22,521 nt of DNA, taken from contig DATIFK010000167.1 of NCBI GenBank assembly GCA_035455265.1, positions 1 to 22,521 on the forward strand, in the 5' to 3' direction. A model generated the notes under the pieces. It saw only the letters and a program-made list of their open reading frames with translations. It searched no databases and had not been told where the DNA came from. This document shows positions 14,420-22,521 of the stretch, piece after piece (positions within the stretch are counted from its first letter, which is position 1; every line of letters starts with the position of its first letter). A program made the position numbers and the translations under genes. The DNA comes from MGOM01 sp035455265. Lineage in GTDB: Bacteria; Chloroflexota; Anaerolineae; Anaerolineales; E44-bin32.

Positions 14420-14945
14420 CCTGGTGGTCGTCTTCGGGATGTTCGTCATCCTGTTCGGCCTCATCGGCGGTATGCGCGGCTGGGCCAAGGAACTCCTGGT
14501 CACCAGCGCCGTCGTGCTCGGGCTGTTCCTCAACGCCATCCTGGAAAGCTACATCTCGCCGTACAAAGCCGCCATGGAGTCGCAGCCGGGAATCAACCAG
14601 TTCGCCATCCGGGCCGGGCTGCTCGTCCTGTTGGCATTCTTCGGTTACCAGTCTCCCAACATCCGGGCGCTGCAGCAGAAGCTGGCCCGTGAGCGGCTGG
14701 AGGAGATCCTGCTCGGGTTGTGCCTGGGCTTGCTCAATGGATATCTGCTGATCGGGTCGATCTGGTTCTACCTGCACAAAGCCGGCTACCCGACGGCGCT
14801 GATCACGGCGCCGGCCGAGGGTTCGGACCTGGCGCAGGAGATCGCCAACATCATCGCCTACATGCCGCCGCAACTGCTGCCGATCCCGCAGGTCTACTTC
14901 GCCGTCGGCATCGTGTTCGTGTTCATCATCGTCGTGTTCGTATGA
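14412..14945 (+). CDS. CvpA-like small membrane protein
   Basis: A 177-residue, very hydrophobic protein with about five membrane segments: near residues 1-20, 27-46, 63-80, 96-120 and 160-177. It ends almost inside the last segment (IVFVFIIVVFV). The first half (GLIGGMRGWAKELLVTSAVVLGLFL) resembles the CvpA family, named for colicin V production but of unclear general function. The GTG start at 14412 lies in the last codons of murG, and the stop overlaps the murC ATG (ATGA), so it is a coupled member of the operon. This position between MurG and MurC is not part of the textbook dcw order. Family assignment is by resemblance only. Confidence 0.72.
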   Translation: MVSLVVVFGMFVILFGLIGGMRGWAKELLVTSAVVLGLFLNAILESYISPYKAAMESQPGINQFAIRAGLLVLLAFFGYQSPNIRALQQKLARERLEEILLGLCLGLLNGYLLIGSIWFYLHKAGYPTALITAPAEGSDLAQEIANIIAYMPPQLLPIPQVYFAVGIVFVFIIVVFV

Positions 14946-16315
14946 GGCGTCGCGTGCATATCGTGGGAATCGGGGGCTCCGGGTTGTCGGCCATCGCGCG
15001 AGTGCTCAAGGAGCGCGGCGACATCGTCACCGGCTCGGATCAGGCCGTGACGCCCTACGCCCGCGCCCTCGAGGCGGAAGGGATCCCGGTCGCCTACGGC
15101 CACGACGCGGCGCACGTCGCCGGGGCGGACATCGTCCTGGTGTCGTCGGCCGTGCCTGAGACGAACGTCGAGGTCGCCGCGGCGCGGGCCCGCGGCCTGC
15201 CGGTCATGCACCGAAAAGAATTCCTGGGCGAGTTGACCGCCGGGCTGCGCGTGGCAGCCGTTGCCGGGACGCACGGCAAGACGACGACCAGCAGCCTGCT
15301 GGCGTGGACCTTGACGCGCGCCGGTCGAGAGCCGGGATTCATCCTCGGAGGGTTGCCGGCAGATCTCGGGACCAATGCCCACGCAGGTTCTGGAGTGGAC
15401 TTCGTCATCGAGGCCGACGAGTACGACCGCGCCTTCCTGGGCCTTTCGCCAAACCTGGCGGTGGTGACGAACGTCGAGCACGACCATCCGGACCTGTTTC
15501 CTACGCCGGCCGACCATCTGGCCGCGTTCGAAGAATTCGTCGCCAAGGTTCGAGACCGCCTCGTCGTGTGCGCCGAAGATCCCGCGGCCAGCCGTCTCGG
15601 GAAGGCCGGCTTGGCGCGCGAAACCTACGGGTTCGCCGAGGCGGCGGATTGGCGGGCCGAGGACCTACGGACGAACAGCGCCGGTGGGAGCGACTTCCTC
15701 GCCGCCCATCGCGCCACCTCCATCGGGCTGTTCCGGACGCGGTTGCCCGGGAGGCACAACGTCCTCAATGCCCTGGCAGCGATTGCCGCCTCCGACTGGT
15801 TCGGGGTTTCCATGGCCGATGTCCGCGAAGGACTGTCCACGTTCCACGGAGTGGGGAGGCGTTTCGAGATTCTTGGCGAAACGGGCAACGTCGTGGTCAT
15901 CGACGACTATGCGCACCATCCCAGCGAAATCCGGGCGACGCTCCAGGCCGTGCGGGAGAGATACCCGGGGCACAGCGTTTGGGCCGTCTTCCAGCCGCAC
16001 ACCTATTCGAGAGCACGTGCCCTGCTGGACGGCTTCGCCCATTCCTTCTCGGACGCCAACCACGTGGTCGTGACGGAGGTCTACGCCGCCCGGGAAGCCC
16101 CCGATCCTTCCATGGGAGGGGCCGTTCTGGCGGAACGAATCCTGCATCCGGACGTGTACTTCGCTCCGGACCTGGAGGCGGCGGCCGCGCATCTCTTGGC
16201 GCGGCTCGAACCACCGGCGGTCGTCGTGACGCTCAGCGCCGGTGATGCCAATGAGGTCGGCCGAAGCGTGCTGGACACCCTTTCGGCCGGAGGGAAGGGA
16301 GACAAGGGGAGATGA
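14942..16315 (+). CDS. murC: UDP-MurNAc--L-alanine ligase MurC
   Basis: A 457-residue cytoplasmic Mur ligase that attaches L-Ala to UDP-MurNAc, the first amino-acid step. The N-terminus VHIVGIGGSGLSAIARVL is the UDP-binding fold. The ATP site is AGTHGKTTTSSLLAW (Lys113). EADEYDRAFLGLSP and VTNVEHDHPDLF are MurC signatures, followed by LPGRHNVLNALAAIA, YAHHPSEIRATL and FQPHTYSRARALL. ATG 14942 overlaps the CvpA-like stop; in-frame codons from 14720 lie inside that gene. The stop overlaps the ATG of the 58-aa gene by 4 nt. Confidence 0.96.
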   Translation: MRRRVHIVGIGGSGLSAIARVLKERGDIVTGSDQAVTPYARALEAEGIPVAYGHDAAHVAGADIVLVSSAVPETNVEVAAARARGLPVMHRKEFLGELTAGLRVAAVAGTHGKTTTSSLLAWTLTRAGREPGFILGGLPADLGTNAHAGSGVDFVIEADEYDRAFLGLSPNLAVVTNVEHDHPDLFPTPADHLAAFEEFVAKVRDRLVVCAEDPAASRLGKAGLARETYGFAEAADWRAEDLRTNSAGGSDFLAAHRATSIGLFRTRLPGRHNVLNALAAIAASDWFGVSMADVREGLSTFHGVGRRFEILGETGNVVVIDDYAHHPSEIRATLQAVRERYPGHSVWAVFQPHTYSRARALLDGFAHSFSDANHVVVTEVYAAREAPDPSMGGAVLAERILHPDVYFAPDLEAAAAHLLARLEPPAVVVTLSAGDANEVGRSVLDTLSAGGKGDKGR

Positions 16316-16488
16316 ACGAGAAACAGCGTCGGATCTTCGAGGTCGACCGCCGCATGGAGCTGCGGATGCGCCTGGTCGCCAAGCAGGCGGAATTGGGCGA
16401 AGGAGTCAGCGGGACATCGCCTCTGAACCCCGAACTGCCTGAGCGCGAGGTCGTCTCGCGGCTGATCGCGAGGGTTCGCCGGCTGTGA
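16312..16488 (+). CDS. Small unknown basic protein (58 aa) between murC and murB
   Basis: A short frame from ATG 16312 to TGA 16486-16488. The protein begins MNEKQRRIFEVDRRMELRMR and ends EVVSRLIARVRRL. It is rich in Arg and Glu, has no membrane segment, and looks like two amphipathic helices joined by a short SGTSPLNPELPE linker. It overlaps murC by 4 nt (ATGA) and murB by 4 nt (GTGA), so it exactly bridges the two genes, and AAGGGGAG lies directly upstream. That exact fit, in an operon where most junctions have the same form, is the main argument that it is translated. I do not recognise the family and assign no function; it could also be only a coupling leader for murB. Confidence 0.65.
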   Translation: MNEKQRRIFEVDRRMELRMRLVAKQAELGEGVSGTSPLNPELPEREVVSRLIARVRRL

Positions 16489-17435
16489 GTCCCTCCCGCC
16501 CGACGGCGGAGGTGCTGCGGGAGGCCTTCGGCTCCCGCCTGCGGGAAGGGGTTTCGCTGGCCCGCTACACCTCCGCCCGAACTGGCGGACCGGCGGACTT
16601 CCTGATGGAGGTCCGCCGCGGGGACGAACTGGCGTCTGCGGCGACGAAGCTGTGGGAACTGGGTGTGCCGTTTCGCGTGTTGGGCAGCGGATCGAACGTC
16701 CTGGTGGCCGATGAGGGTGTGCGCGAGGTGGTGCTCTTGAACGAAGCGAAGGCGACGCGATTGGACGAGACGTCCGAGGGCCCGCGAGTCTGGGCCGAAT
16801 CGGGCGCGTCGCTCGGCGGTGTGGCGCGGCGCGCCGTGGAGCGCGGCTGGGCCGGCCTCGAATGGGCCGCCACCGTTCCGGGCACCGTCGGCGGCGCCGT
16901 GGTCGGCAACGCCGGGGCGCACGGCGGCGACACGGCCGGCTGCCTCGAACGCGCCGCGCTGGTCCAGCGCGGGGCGGGTGAAGCGGATTGGCCGGTGGAA
17001 CGACTCGAGTACGGCTATCGCTCATCGTGGCTCAAGCGCCATCCCGGCGAGGCCGTCGTCGTTTCGGCGACATTCCGGCTGACCGCGGCGAGCGATGTGG
17101 AAACCCGGCAACGCATGCAAGAGAACATCACCTACCGTCAGCGCACGCAGCCGCCCGGGGCGAGCTGGGGCTCGATGTTCAAGAACCCGCCCGGTGATCA
17201 TGCCGGCCGGCTGCTGGACCAGGCGGGATTGAAGGGCCATCGCGTCGGCCAGGCGGAGATCAGCCCCGTGCACGCGAACTTCTTTGTCAACCTCGGCGGG
17301 GCCCGCGCCGCGGACGTCGCTGAGCTGTTGCGCCAGGCGCGAGCCCGCGTCCAGGAACAGTCCGGGGTGCGCCTGGATCTCGAGATCGAGCTGTTGGGTG
17401 ATTGGCCGGACGACGTCCGGAGGAATCTGTCGTGA
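16485..17435 (+). CDS. murB: UDP-N-acetylenolpyruvoylglucosamine reductase MurB
   Basis: A 316-residue FAD enzyme that reduces enolpyruvyl-UDP-GlcNAc to UDP-MurNAc with NADPH. The FAD domain shows YTSARTGGPADFLMEV, VLGSGSNVLVADEGV and WAATVPGTVGGAVVGNAGAHGG. The substrate domain has YGYRSSWLK, GSMFKNPPGDHAGRLLDQAG (the Ser before FKNP is the proton donor) and a C-terminal LDLEIELLG with the conserved Glu. The compact C-terminal part suits the type II form. The GTG start at 16485 overlaps the 58-aa gene, and the end overlaps ddl by 4 nt (GTGA). Confidence 0.95.
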   Translation: MSPSRPTAEVLREAFGSRLREGVSLARYTSARTGGPADFLMEVRRGDELASAATKLWELGVPFRVLGSGSNVLVADEGVREVVLLNEAKATRLDETSEGPRVWAESGASLGGVARRAVERGWAGLEWAATVPGTVGGAVVGNAGAHGGDTAGCLERAALVQRGAGEADWPVERLEYGYRSSWLKRHPGEAVVVSATFRLTAASDVETRQRMQENITYRQRTQPPGASWGSMFKNPPGDHAGRLLDQAGLKGHRVGQAEISPVHANFFVNLGGARAADVAELLRQARARVQEQSGVRLDLEIELLGDWPDDVRRNLS

Positions 17436-18541
17436 CGGATCGATTGCGCGTCGGCGTGTTGTTTGGCGGCCGCTCGGGCGAGCACGAAATCTCGCTCCTC
17501 TCGGCGCGCTCGGTATTGACGGCGCTGGATCCGGCACGCTTCGAACCGGTCCAGATCGGCATCACCCACGACGGCCGCTGGTACACCGGGCCGAAGACGC
17601 TCGAAATGATGGAGCGGGGAAAACTGGATGGCTTGTCCTCGGCGGCCATCCTGGCGGACGCCGGTCTGCACTGCCTGTTCTCGTGGGGCGAAGGCTCGCC
17701 GATGGACGTTGTCAGCCAGCTGGACGTCGTCTTTCCCGTGCTGCACGGCTCGTTTGGCGAGGACGGCACAATCCAGGGATTGCTCGAGCTGGCCGACGTC
17801 CCCTATGTGGGCGCCGGCGTCCTGGCGTCGTCGGTGGCGATGGACAAGGCCCTGTTCAAGGAACTGATGCGGGCGCGCGGATTGCCGGTGCTCGATTGGG
17901 TTCTGTTGCTCTCGAGCGAGATCGCCGCCGATCCGGTTGCGGCCGCAGCGCGTGGCGAACAAGCAGGGCCATACCCGTTGTTCACCAAGCCGGCCAATCT
18001 CGGGTCGTCGGTAGGCGTGAGCAAGGTGCGCAGCCGTTCGGATTTGATCGAAGGGCTGATGGACGCCACCCGCTATGACCGGCGCGTAATCGTCGAACGC
18101 GGCCTGGAGGCGCGCGAAATCGAGGTCAGCGTCCTGGGGAACGAGACGCCGCAGGCTTCCATTCCGGGCGAGATCGTCCCCAGCGATGAGTTCTACAGCT
18201 ACCGCGCCAAGTATCTGGACAACGCCTCCGAGCTGCGCATCCCGGCGCCCATCGACGAACGCATCGCCGCCCAGGCCCGCCGCCTGGCGGTCGAGGCCTT
18301 CGTCGCCATTGACGGCGCCGGCATGGCGCGGGCCGACTTCTTGCTCGACAAACGAGCCGGGGATCTCTATCTCAACGAACTCAACACCATCCCGGGTTTC
18401 ACCAAGATCAGCATGTACCCGAAGCTGTGGGACGCCACCGGCCTTCCGTACCCGGCACTGATGGAGCGCCTGATCGAGCTGGCGCTCGAGCGCCAGGCCC
18501 AGAAGGACCGGCTGGTGCGGCGTTACGGGGAGGCGGCGTGA
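17432..18541 (+). CDS. ddl: D-alanine--D-alanine ligase
   Basis: A 369-residue ATP-grasp ligase supplying the D-Ala-D-Ala used by MurF. The N-terminus VGVLFGGRSGEHEISLLSA is the family signature. FGEDGTIQGLLELADVPYVG, KPANLGSSVGVSKV and ELNTIPGFTKISMYPKLW give the ATP, magnesium and substrate sites. YRAKYLDNASELRIPAP contains the Lys-Tyr pair typical of D-Ala-specific ligases, not the His of VanA-type D-lactate ligases, so normal vancomycin-sensitive ends are expected. GTG 17432 is chosen because GGAGG (17419-17423) lies 8 nt upstream and it overlaps the murB stop. The end overlaps ftsQ by 4 nt. Confidence 0.96.
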   Translation: MTDRLRVGVLFGGRSGEHEISLLSARSVLTALDPARFEPVQIGITHDGRWYTGPKTLEMMERGKLDGLSSAAILADAGLHCLFSWGEGSPMDVVSQLDVVFPVLHGSFGEDGTIQGLLELADVPYVGAGVLASSVAMDKALFKELMRARGLPVLDWVLLLSSEIAADPVAAAARGEQAGPYPLFTKPANLGSSVGVSKVRSRSDLIEGLMDATRYDRRVIVERGLEAREIEVSVLGNETPQASIPGEIVPSDEFYSYRAKYLDNASELRIPAPIDERIAAQARRLAVEAFVAIDGAGMARADFLLDKRAGDLYLNELNTIPGFTKISMYPKLWDATGLPYPALMERLIELALERQAQKDRLVRRYGEAA

Positions 18542-19449
18542 GCCTGGCTGAGCCCACCTACGACTCGCCTCGCACGCGTGCCGAATCCGTTCGCTCGCGG
18601 CGTGCGCAGCTGCGGCGGCCGGTGGAGCCGACGGCACGGCGCCGGACGCGCGACGGCGGACGGCATTCGCGCCCGCGCAAGGTGCGCGAGCTGGTGTGGC
18701 CGACCGAGATCGGCGCGCGGCTCAGGCTCCCGGCGCTGCCGGCCTTCCGCACCGGCGCTCGCCTGCTTTCCCTGGGGATGGCCTCCGTGCTCATTTGGAC
18801 CCTGGCCTCAGCCTTTCGCAGCGCCGAGTATCGAGTCGGTGAGGCCTCGGTGACGGGCAGCGACATGCTCGGCGAGGAGCGCATTCGCTCGATCGCCGGG
18901 ATCGGCGGCCAAACGGTGTTCACCGTCGATCCGGTCGAGGTCCAGGCACGCCTGCTGGCGCAGCCCGAGATCCAGTCGGCGACGGTGAAGGTGCGCTGGC
19001 CGAACCGCGTCTCGATCGACGTCGTCGAGCGCACGCCGATGGTGGAGTGGAACGACGACGGGCGGACGTGGTGGCTGAGCGAAGACGGGATCGCCTTCCT
19101 GCCCCACGGCGAGCGCGACGACCTGGTGCGGATCGACTCGGAAGACACGGTGCTCGACATTCAGCGAGATGCGCTGGCTCCAGTGGTCGAGCCCGAGGTG
19201 TTGTGGGCGGCGGCCGCCCTCCGGCTTCAGGTGCCCGAGGTGACCGTCCTGCGGTACGACCCCGTACACGGGTTGGGATTCGAGGATGCGATGGGTTGGA
19301 AGGCTTACTTCGGTGCCTCCGGCGACATGGTGGTGAAGGTCCAACTCTACCGGAAGATCGCCGCGGCGTTGCAGGCTCGAGGGGTGCAGGCTGAGTGGGT
19401 CAGCGTGGAAGACCCGGCCGCTCCCTATTACCGTGTCAAGAGGGATTGA
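18538..19449 (+). CDS. ftsQ: Cell division protein FtsQ/DivIB
   Basis: A 303-residue bitopic protein. The cytoplasmic N-terminus of about 70 residues is strongly basic (many Arg). One membrane segment follows at about residues 75-95 (LLSLGMASVLIWTLASAF), then an extracytoplasmic POTRA domain (YRVGEASVTGSDMLGEERIRSIAGI to VDVVERTPMVEW) and the beta domain with YRKIAAALQARGVQ. FtsQ links early divisome proteins with FtsL/FtsB and regulates FtsW-FtsI. The GTG start at 18538 overlaps the ddl stop; upstream in-frame sequence lies inside ddl. It ends just before ftsA. Confidence 0.93.
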   Translation: MSLAEPTYDSPRTRAESVRSRRAQLRRPVEPTARRRTRDGGRHSRPRKVRELVWPTEIGARLRLPALPAFRTGARLLSLGMASVLIWTLASAFRSAEYRVGEASVTGSDMLGEERIRSIAGIGGQTVFTVDPVEVQARLLAQPEIQSATVKVRWPNRVSIDVVERTPMVEWNDDGRTWWLSEDGIAFLPHGERDDLVRIDSEDTVLDIQRDALAPVVEPEVLWAAAALRLQVPEVTVLRYDPVHGLGFEDAMGWKAYFGASGDMVVKVQLYRKIAAALQARGVQAEWVSVEDPAAPYYRVKRD

Positions 19450-19450
19450 C

Positions 19451-20710
19451 GTGTCGGCTACGCTGCTAGGCCCGGACGAGGTGATCTTCGTGGGGATCGA
19501 CGTGGGCACGACGAAAGTCTGTGCCCTGGTCGGTCATCTCGACGAAGAAAGGCGGGTGCGAGTCATCGGCGTGGGCATCGCCCCGTCCCAGGGCATGCGC
19601 AAGGGAGGGGTGGTCAGCCTGGAAGGCGTGGCCCGGGCCGTCGAGGCAGCCAAGGACAAGGCCGAACGGTCGTCGGGCTACGAGATCACGTCAGCGCTGG
19701 TCAGCCTGTCGGGGGCGCAAATCGCCTCGCTCAACAGCAAGGGCATGGCCGGCGTGTCCGGCCGCATCATCGGCGCCGACGATGTCGCCCGGGCGCTCGA
19801 CGCGGCCCGCTCGATCGCCCTGCCGTACAACCGGCAGGTGATCCACGTCATCCCGCGCGGCTACGTCGTCGACGGTCAGGACGGGATCAAGTCGCCGATT
19901 GGCATGCACGGATACCGCCTGGAGGTCGAGGCGCACATCGTCACGGCCGCCACGACGGCCCTGCGCAACATGGAGAAGGCCTTCGAGGCGGTCAACCTGG
20001 GCGTGGACGGCTGGGTGCTGGCTCCTCTGGCGTCGGCCGAGGTCGTGCTCACCGAGACCGAGCGCGAGATGGGCGTCGTGGTGTGCGATGTCGGCGGCGG
20101 CACGTGCGACCTGGCCGTCTACATCGAGGGGGCGGTGTGGCACACTGCGGTGATCCCCGTCGGCGGTGACCATCTGACCTCCGACATCGCCCAGGGGCTG
20201 CACCTGCCGCCCGAGACGTCGGAGACCGTCAAGCAACGTCACGGGCACGCCCGCGTGGCGGCGCTCGATCCCAGCGAGATGTTCGCCGTCCGACCGTTCG
20301 GCCAGGACAAGTCGATGCAATTCCGGCGCACGGACCTGGCGGCGGTGATCGAACCGCGGGTGGAGGAGTTGTTCAGCCTGGTGCGACAGGAGATCAAACG
20401 ATCGGGCTACGACGGGCTGTTGCCGGCCGGTATGGTCCTGACCGGCGGGACGAGCCTGCTGCCCGGCATTCGCGACGTGGCCAGCGACGTCCTGCGGCTT
20501 CCGGTTCGTGTGGGGGAGGCCGACGAGCCGCACGGATTGGTCGACCAGTTGCGGTCGCCGTCCTTCAGCGCCAGCCTCGGCCTGCTCGAGTGGGCGCGGC
20601 TGCAAGACGAGCAGTCCCACCTGAACGGCCGCGGCCTGGCGGGATTCACGTTGCCCAAGTTCGATCTGGCCCGTGCCGCCGATTTCTTCAAGCGGCTGCT
20701 GCCCGGTTAG
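19451..20710 (+). CDS. ftsA: Cell division protein FtsA
   Basis: A 419-residue actin-like ATPase that tethers FtsZ to the membrane. VGIDVGTTKVCALVG is phosphate loop 1. The SHS2/1C domain follows, with VIPRGYVVDGQDGIKSPIGMHG, then VVVCDVGGGTCDLAVY (phosphate 2) and MVLTGGTSLLPGI (adenosine motif). The last residues, AADFFKRLLPG, form the expected C-terminal amphipathic membrane-targeting helix. GTG 19451 is preferred over GTG 19433 because GAGGG (19440-19444) lies 6 nt upstream; it starts 1 bp after the ftsQ stop. It precedes ftsZ as usual. Confidence 0.95.
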   Translation: MSATLLGPDEVIFVGIDVGTTKVCALVGHLDEERRVRVIGVGIAPSQGMRKGGVVSLEGVARAVEAAKDKAERSSGYEITSALVSLSGAQIASLNSKGMAGVSGRIIGADDVARALDAARSIALPYNRQVIHVIPRGYVVDGQDGIKSPIGMHGYRLEVEAHIVTAATTALRNMEKAFEAVNLGVDGWVLAPLASAEVVLTETEREMGVVVCDVGGGTCDLAVYIEGAVWHTAVIPVGGDHLTSDIAQGLHLPPETSETVKQRHGHARVAALDPSEMFAVRPFGQDKSMQFRRTDLAAVIEPRVEELFSLVRQEIKRSGYDGLLPAGMVLTGGTSLLPGIRDVASDVLRLPVRVGEADEPHGLVDQLRSPSFSASLGLLEWARLQDEQSHLNGRGLAGFTLPKFDLARAADFFKRLLPG

Positions 20711-20865
20711 CGGCGGCCCGAGATGTGCACCGGGAAGGACGGAGAGCCATGACCCTGCCGACGAGCGGAACCCAGCGATCGAAGACCCCACGGCCGGCCC
20801 CGGACTCGTTTCCGGGAGCTGAGCCGGCGGTAGCCAACCCATCTGCAGCCAGGAGGAGGAGCGAG

Positions 20866-21969
<1,104 letters not shown>

Positions 21970-22008
21970 GTCAGCGCGCCTGCGGCGCGGCTCGCGGCGA
22001 AGACCACG

Positions 22009-22031
22009 GGGGCCGGAGGCTGCCCGGCCCC
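22009..22031 (+). terminator. GC hairpin after ftsZ
   Basis: GGGGCCGG (22009-22016) pairs perfectly with CCGGCCCC (22024-22031) across a 7-nt loop, about 40 bp after the ftsZ stop. No T-run follows, so termination by this alone is uncertain. Confidence 0.45.
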
Positions 22032-22038
22032 GATTGTC

Positions 22039-22072
22039 GGCCGGCGTCGGCCGCCTCCTCCCGACGCCGGCC
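22039..22072 (+). terminator. Second, longer GC hairpin after ftsZ
   Basis: GGCCGGCGTCGG (22039-22050) and CCGACGCCGGCC (22061-22072) form a perfect 12-bp stem with a 10-nt loop. Together with the preceding hairpin it probably ends the dcw transcript or protects its 3' end. There is no T-tract. Confidence 0.5.
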
Positions 22073-22127
22073 GCACCGCGTGTGGCGCCCTCATACGGAG
22101 GAACAAGATCTCCGCCGAGACACCTTC

Positions 22128-22193
22128 CTGAGCCTGTCGAAGGATGTGGCGAGATGTCAGGCGATTGCCGGCCACGCGCTTCGACAGGCTCAG
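22128..22193. repeat. Dispersed-type inverted repeat CTGAGCCTGTCGAAG
   Basis: Perfect 15-bp arms CTGAGCCTGTCGAAG (22128-22142) and CTTCGACAGGCTCAG (22179-22193). Inside them GTGGC (22146-22150) pairs with GCCAC (22171-22175), so the whole is one long hairpin. This core motif recurs in intergenic regions of many environmental bacterial genomes as far as I recall; its origin is unknown to me. Confidence 0.8.
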
Positions 22194-22303
22194 CGTGTGG
22201 CCGAATGATGCGGTCGATGCCCTCTGCAGGAGCGGAGGCGGCCATTTCCCTTCGGTCGCGGAGAACACACCTGCCGCCGCAGTCGAAGGGCGTTGGCGCA
22301 AGC

Positions 22304-22335
22304 GCACTTCACTACGCTCAGTGAGCTCGAGAGCT
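22304..22335. repeat. Short palindrome-like intergenic repeat
   Basis: The segment around CACTTCACTACGCTCAGTGA and the following GCTCGAGAGCT (near-palindromic about TCGA) resembles another dispersed intergenic repeat type. Only one copy is in the window, so this is a weak call. Confidence 0.35.
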
Positions 22336-22354
22336 ATGGAACGCCGAAAGCTGA

Positions 22355-22389
22355 CAACTGGAAACTGGAAACCGGCAACCGGGGACTGC
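22355..22389. repeat. Heptamer tandem repeat (CAACTGG type)
   Basis: Consecutive 7-bp units: CAACTGG, AAACTGG, AAACCGG, CAACCGG and a degenerate GGACTGC. The unit length matches that of the repeat after rnpB, but the sequence differs. Confidence 0.7.
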
Positions 22390-22393
22390 CACA

Positions 22394-22410
22394 GGCAGGA
22401 CCACGGTACC
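22394..22410. repeat. 17-bp direct repeat, copy 2
   Basis: GGCAGGACCACGGTACC, identical to 4223-4239; here it lies about 33 bp upstream of a promoter. Confidence 0.7.
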
Positions 22411-22442
22411 ACCGCTTCCGCCGTTTGTTTTAAGGTTTCGGC

Positions 22443-22472
22443 TTGCGGCCCCCTGGAGGGGTGTGCTATGAT
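22443..22472 (+). promoter_or_regulatory. Extended -10 promoter for a gene beyond the window
   Basis: TTGCGG (22443-22448), 18 bp, then TATGAT (22467-22472) preceded by TGC, an extended -10. The start would be near 22479. No coding start follows in the remaining bases, so a leader or an RNA gene may lie beyond the edge. Confidence 0.65.
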
Positions 22473-22521
22473 TTGGCCCCCTGACCCTAAGATATCGGGG
22501 ATCCGAAGCCGCCGCCGCGCA

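Larger units (their letters stand above)
21970..22521. other. Intergenic region without a credible gene
   Basis: 552 bases after ftsZ. Frames here are short and cross repeats; none has a ribosome site plus a recognisable protein. In order it holds two GC hairpins (22009-22072), an inverted repeat (22128-22193), a short palindrome-like repeat (22304-22335), a heptamer tandem repeat (22355-22389), the second copy of a 17-bp repeat (22394-22410) and a promoter (22443-22472) directed out of the window. Confidence 0.8.

Noticed and set aside
22034..22324. 96-aa plus-strand frame after ftsZ
   Set aside because: It starts inside a GC hairpin and crosses the CTGAGCCTGTCGAAG repeat; no ribosome site and no conserved-looking core.
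22383..22389. GGGGACT near the end of the CAACTGG array as a cyanobacterial-type STRR unit
   Set aside because: It is a single copy arising from the degenerate end of a different heptamer array; coincidence is the simpler reading.

Overview
The window is a chromosomal piece of a GC-rich bacterium (about two-thirds G+C by eye, with frequent GTG and TTG starts). Its right-hand four-fifths is a nearly complete division and cell wall (dcw) cluster. The protein features (GGTGGGVYP-type MurG, FtsL-like and CvpA-like membrane proteins, short unknown proteins inside the cluster, FtsA plus FtsZ at the end) and the dispersed short repeats resemble Chloroflexota, probably Anaerolineae or a relative. That placement rests on remembered family features, not on a search.

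Left region (1-4200) holds unrelated short units. They are the 3' end of an MBL-fold hydrolase gene, a ~100-aa conserved unknown, a convergent FmdB-type zinc-ribbon gene with a bidirectional terminator between the two, the RNase P RNA gene (rnpB) behind a clear sigma-70 promoter, and, on the minus strand, a class V aminotransferase / cysteine desulfurase-like gene followed by a PHB-depolymerase-family esterase lipoprotein gene.

Region 4200-4375 is the divergent control region. It carries a promoter (TTGCGT-N17-TATACT) and TGGG boxes spaced at 10 bp, the expected operator of MraZ.

Region 4376-21969 is one plus-strand dcw operon: mraZ-rsmH-ftsL-pbpB-murF-mraY-(98 aa unknown)-murD-ftsW-murG-(CvpA-like)-murC-(58 aa unknown)-murB-ddl-ftsQ-ftsA-ftsZ. 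Almost every junction is an ATGA/GTGA overlap or a gap of a few bases, so translational coupling is likely throughout. The genes cover cytoplasmic precursor synthesis (MurB, MurC, MurD, MurF, Ddl), the lipid steps (MraY, MurG), septal polymerisation and crosslinking (FtsW, class B PBP) and the divisome scaffold (FtsL, FtsQ, FtsA, FtsZ). murE is not in the cluster.

Region 21970-22521 has no credible gene. It holds two GC-rich hairpins after ftsZ, several dispersed-type short repeats, and a strong-looking extended -10 promoter aimed at a gene beyond the window.

The points most worth a second look are the two small unknown proteins built into the operon, a Gly where MraY normally has an essential Asp, a MurG without the usual N-terminal His, an 89-nt ftsW/murG overlap, two good starts for ftsZ, an expanded distal region in rnpB, and heptamer repeats at two sites. 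I saw no mobile element, CRISPR array, tRNA gene or clearly new multi-gene system.
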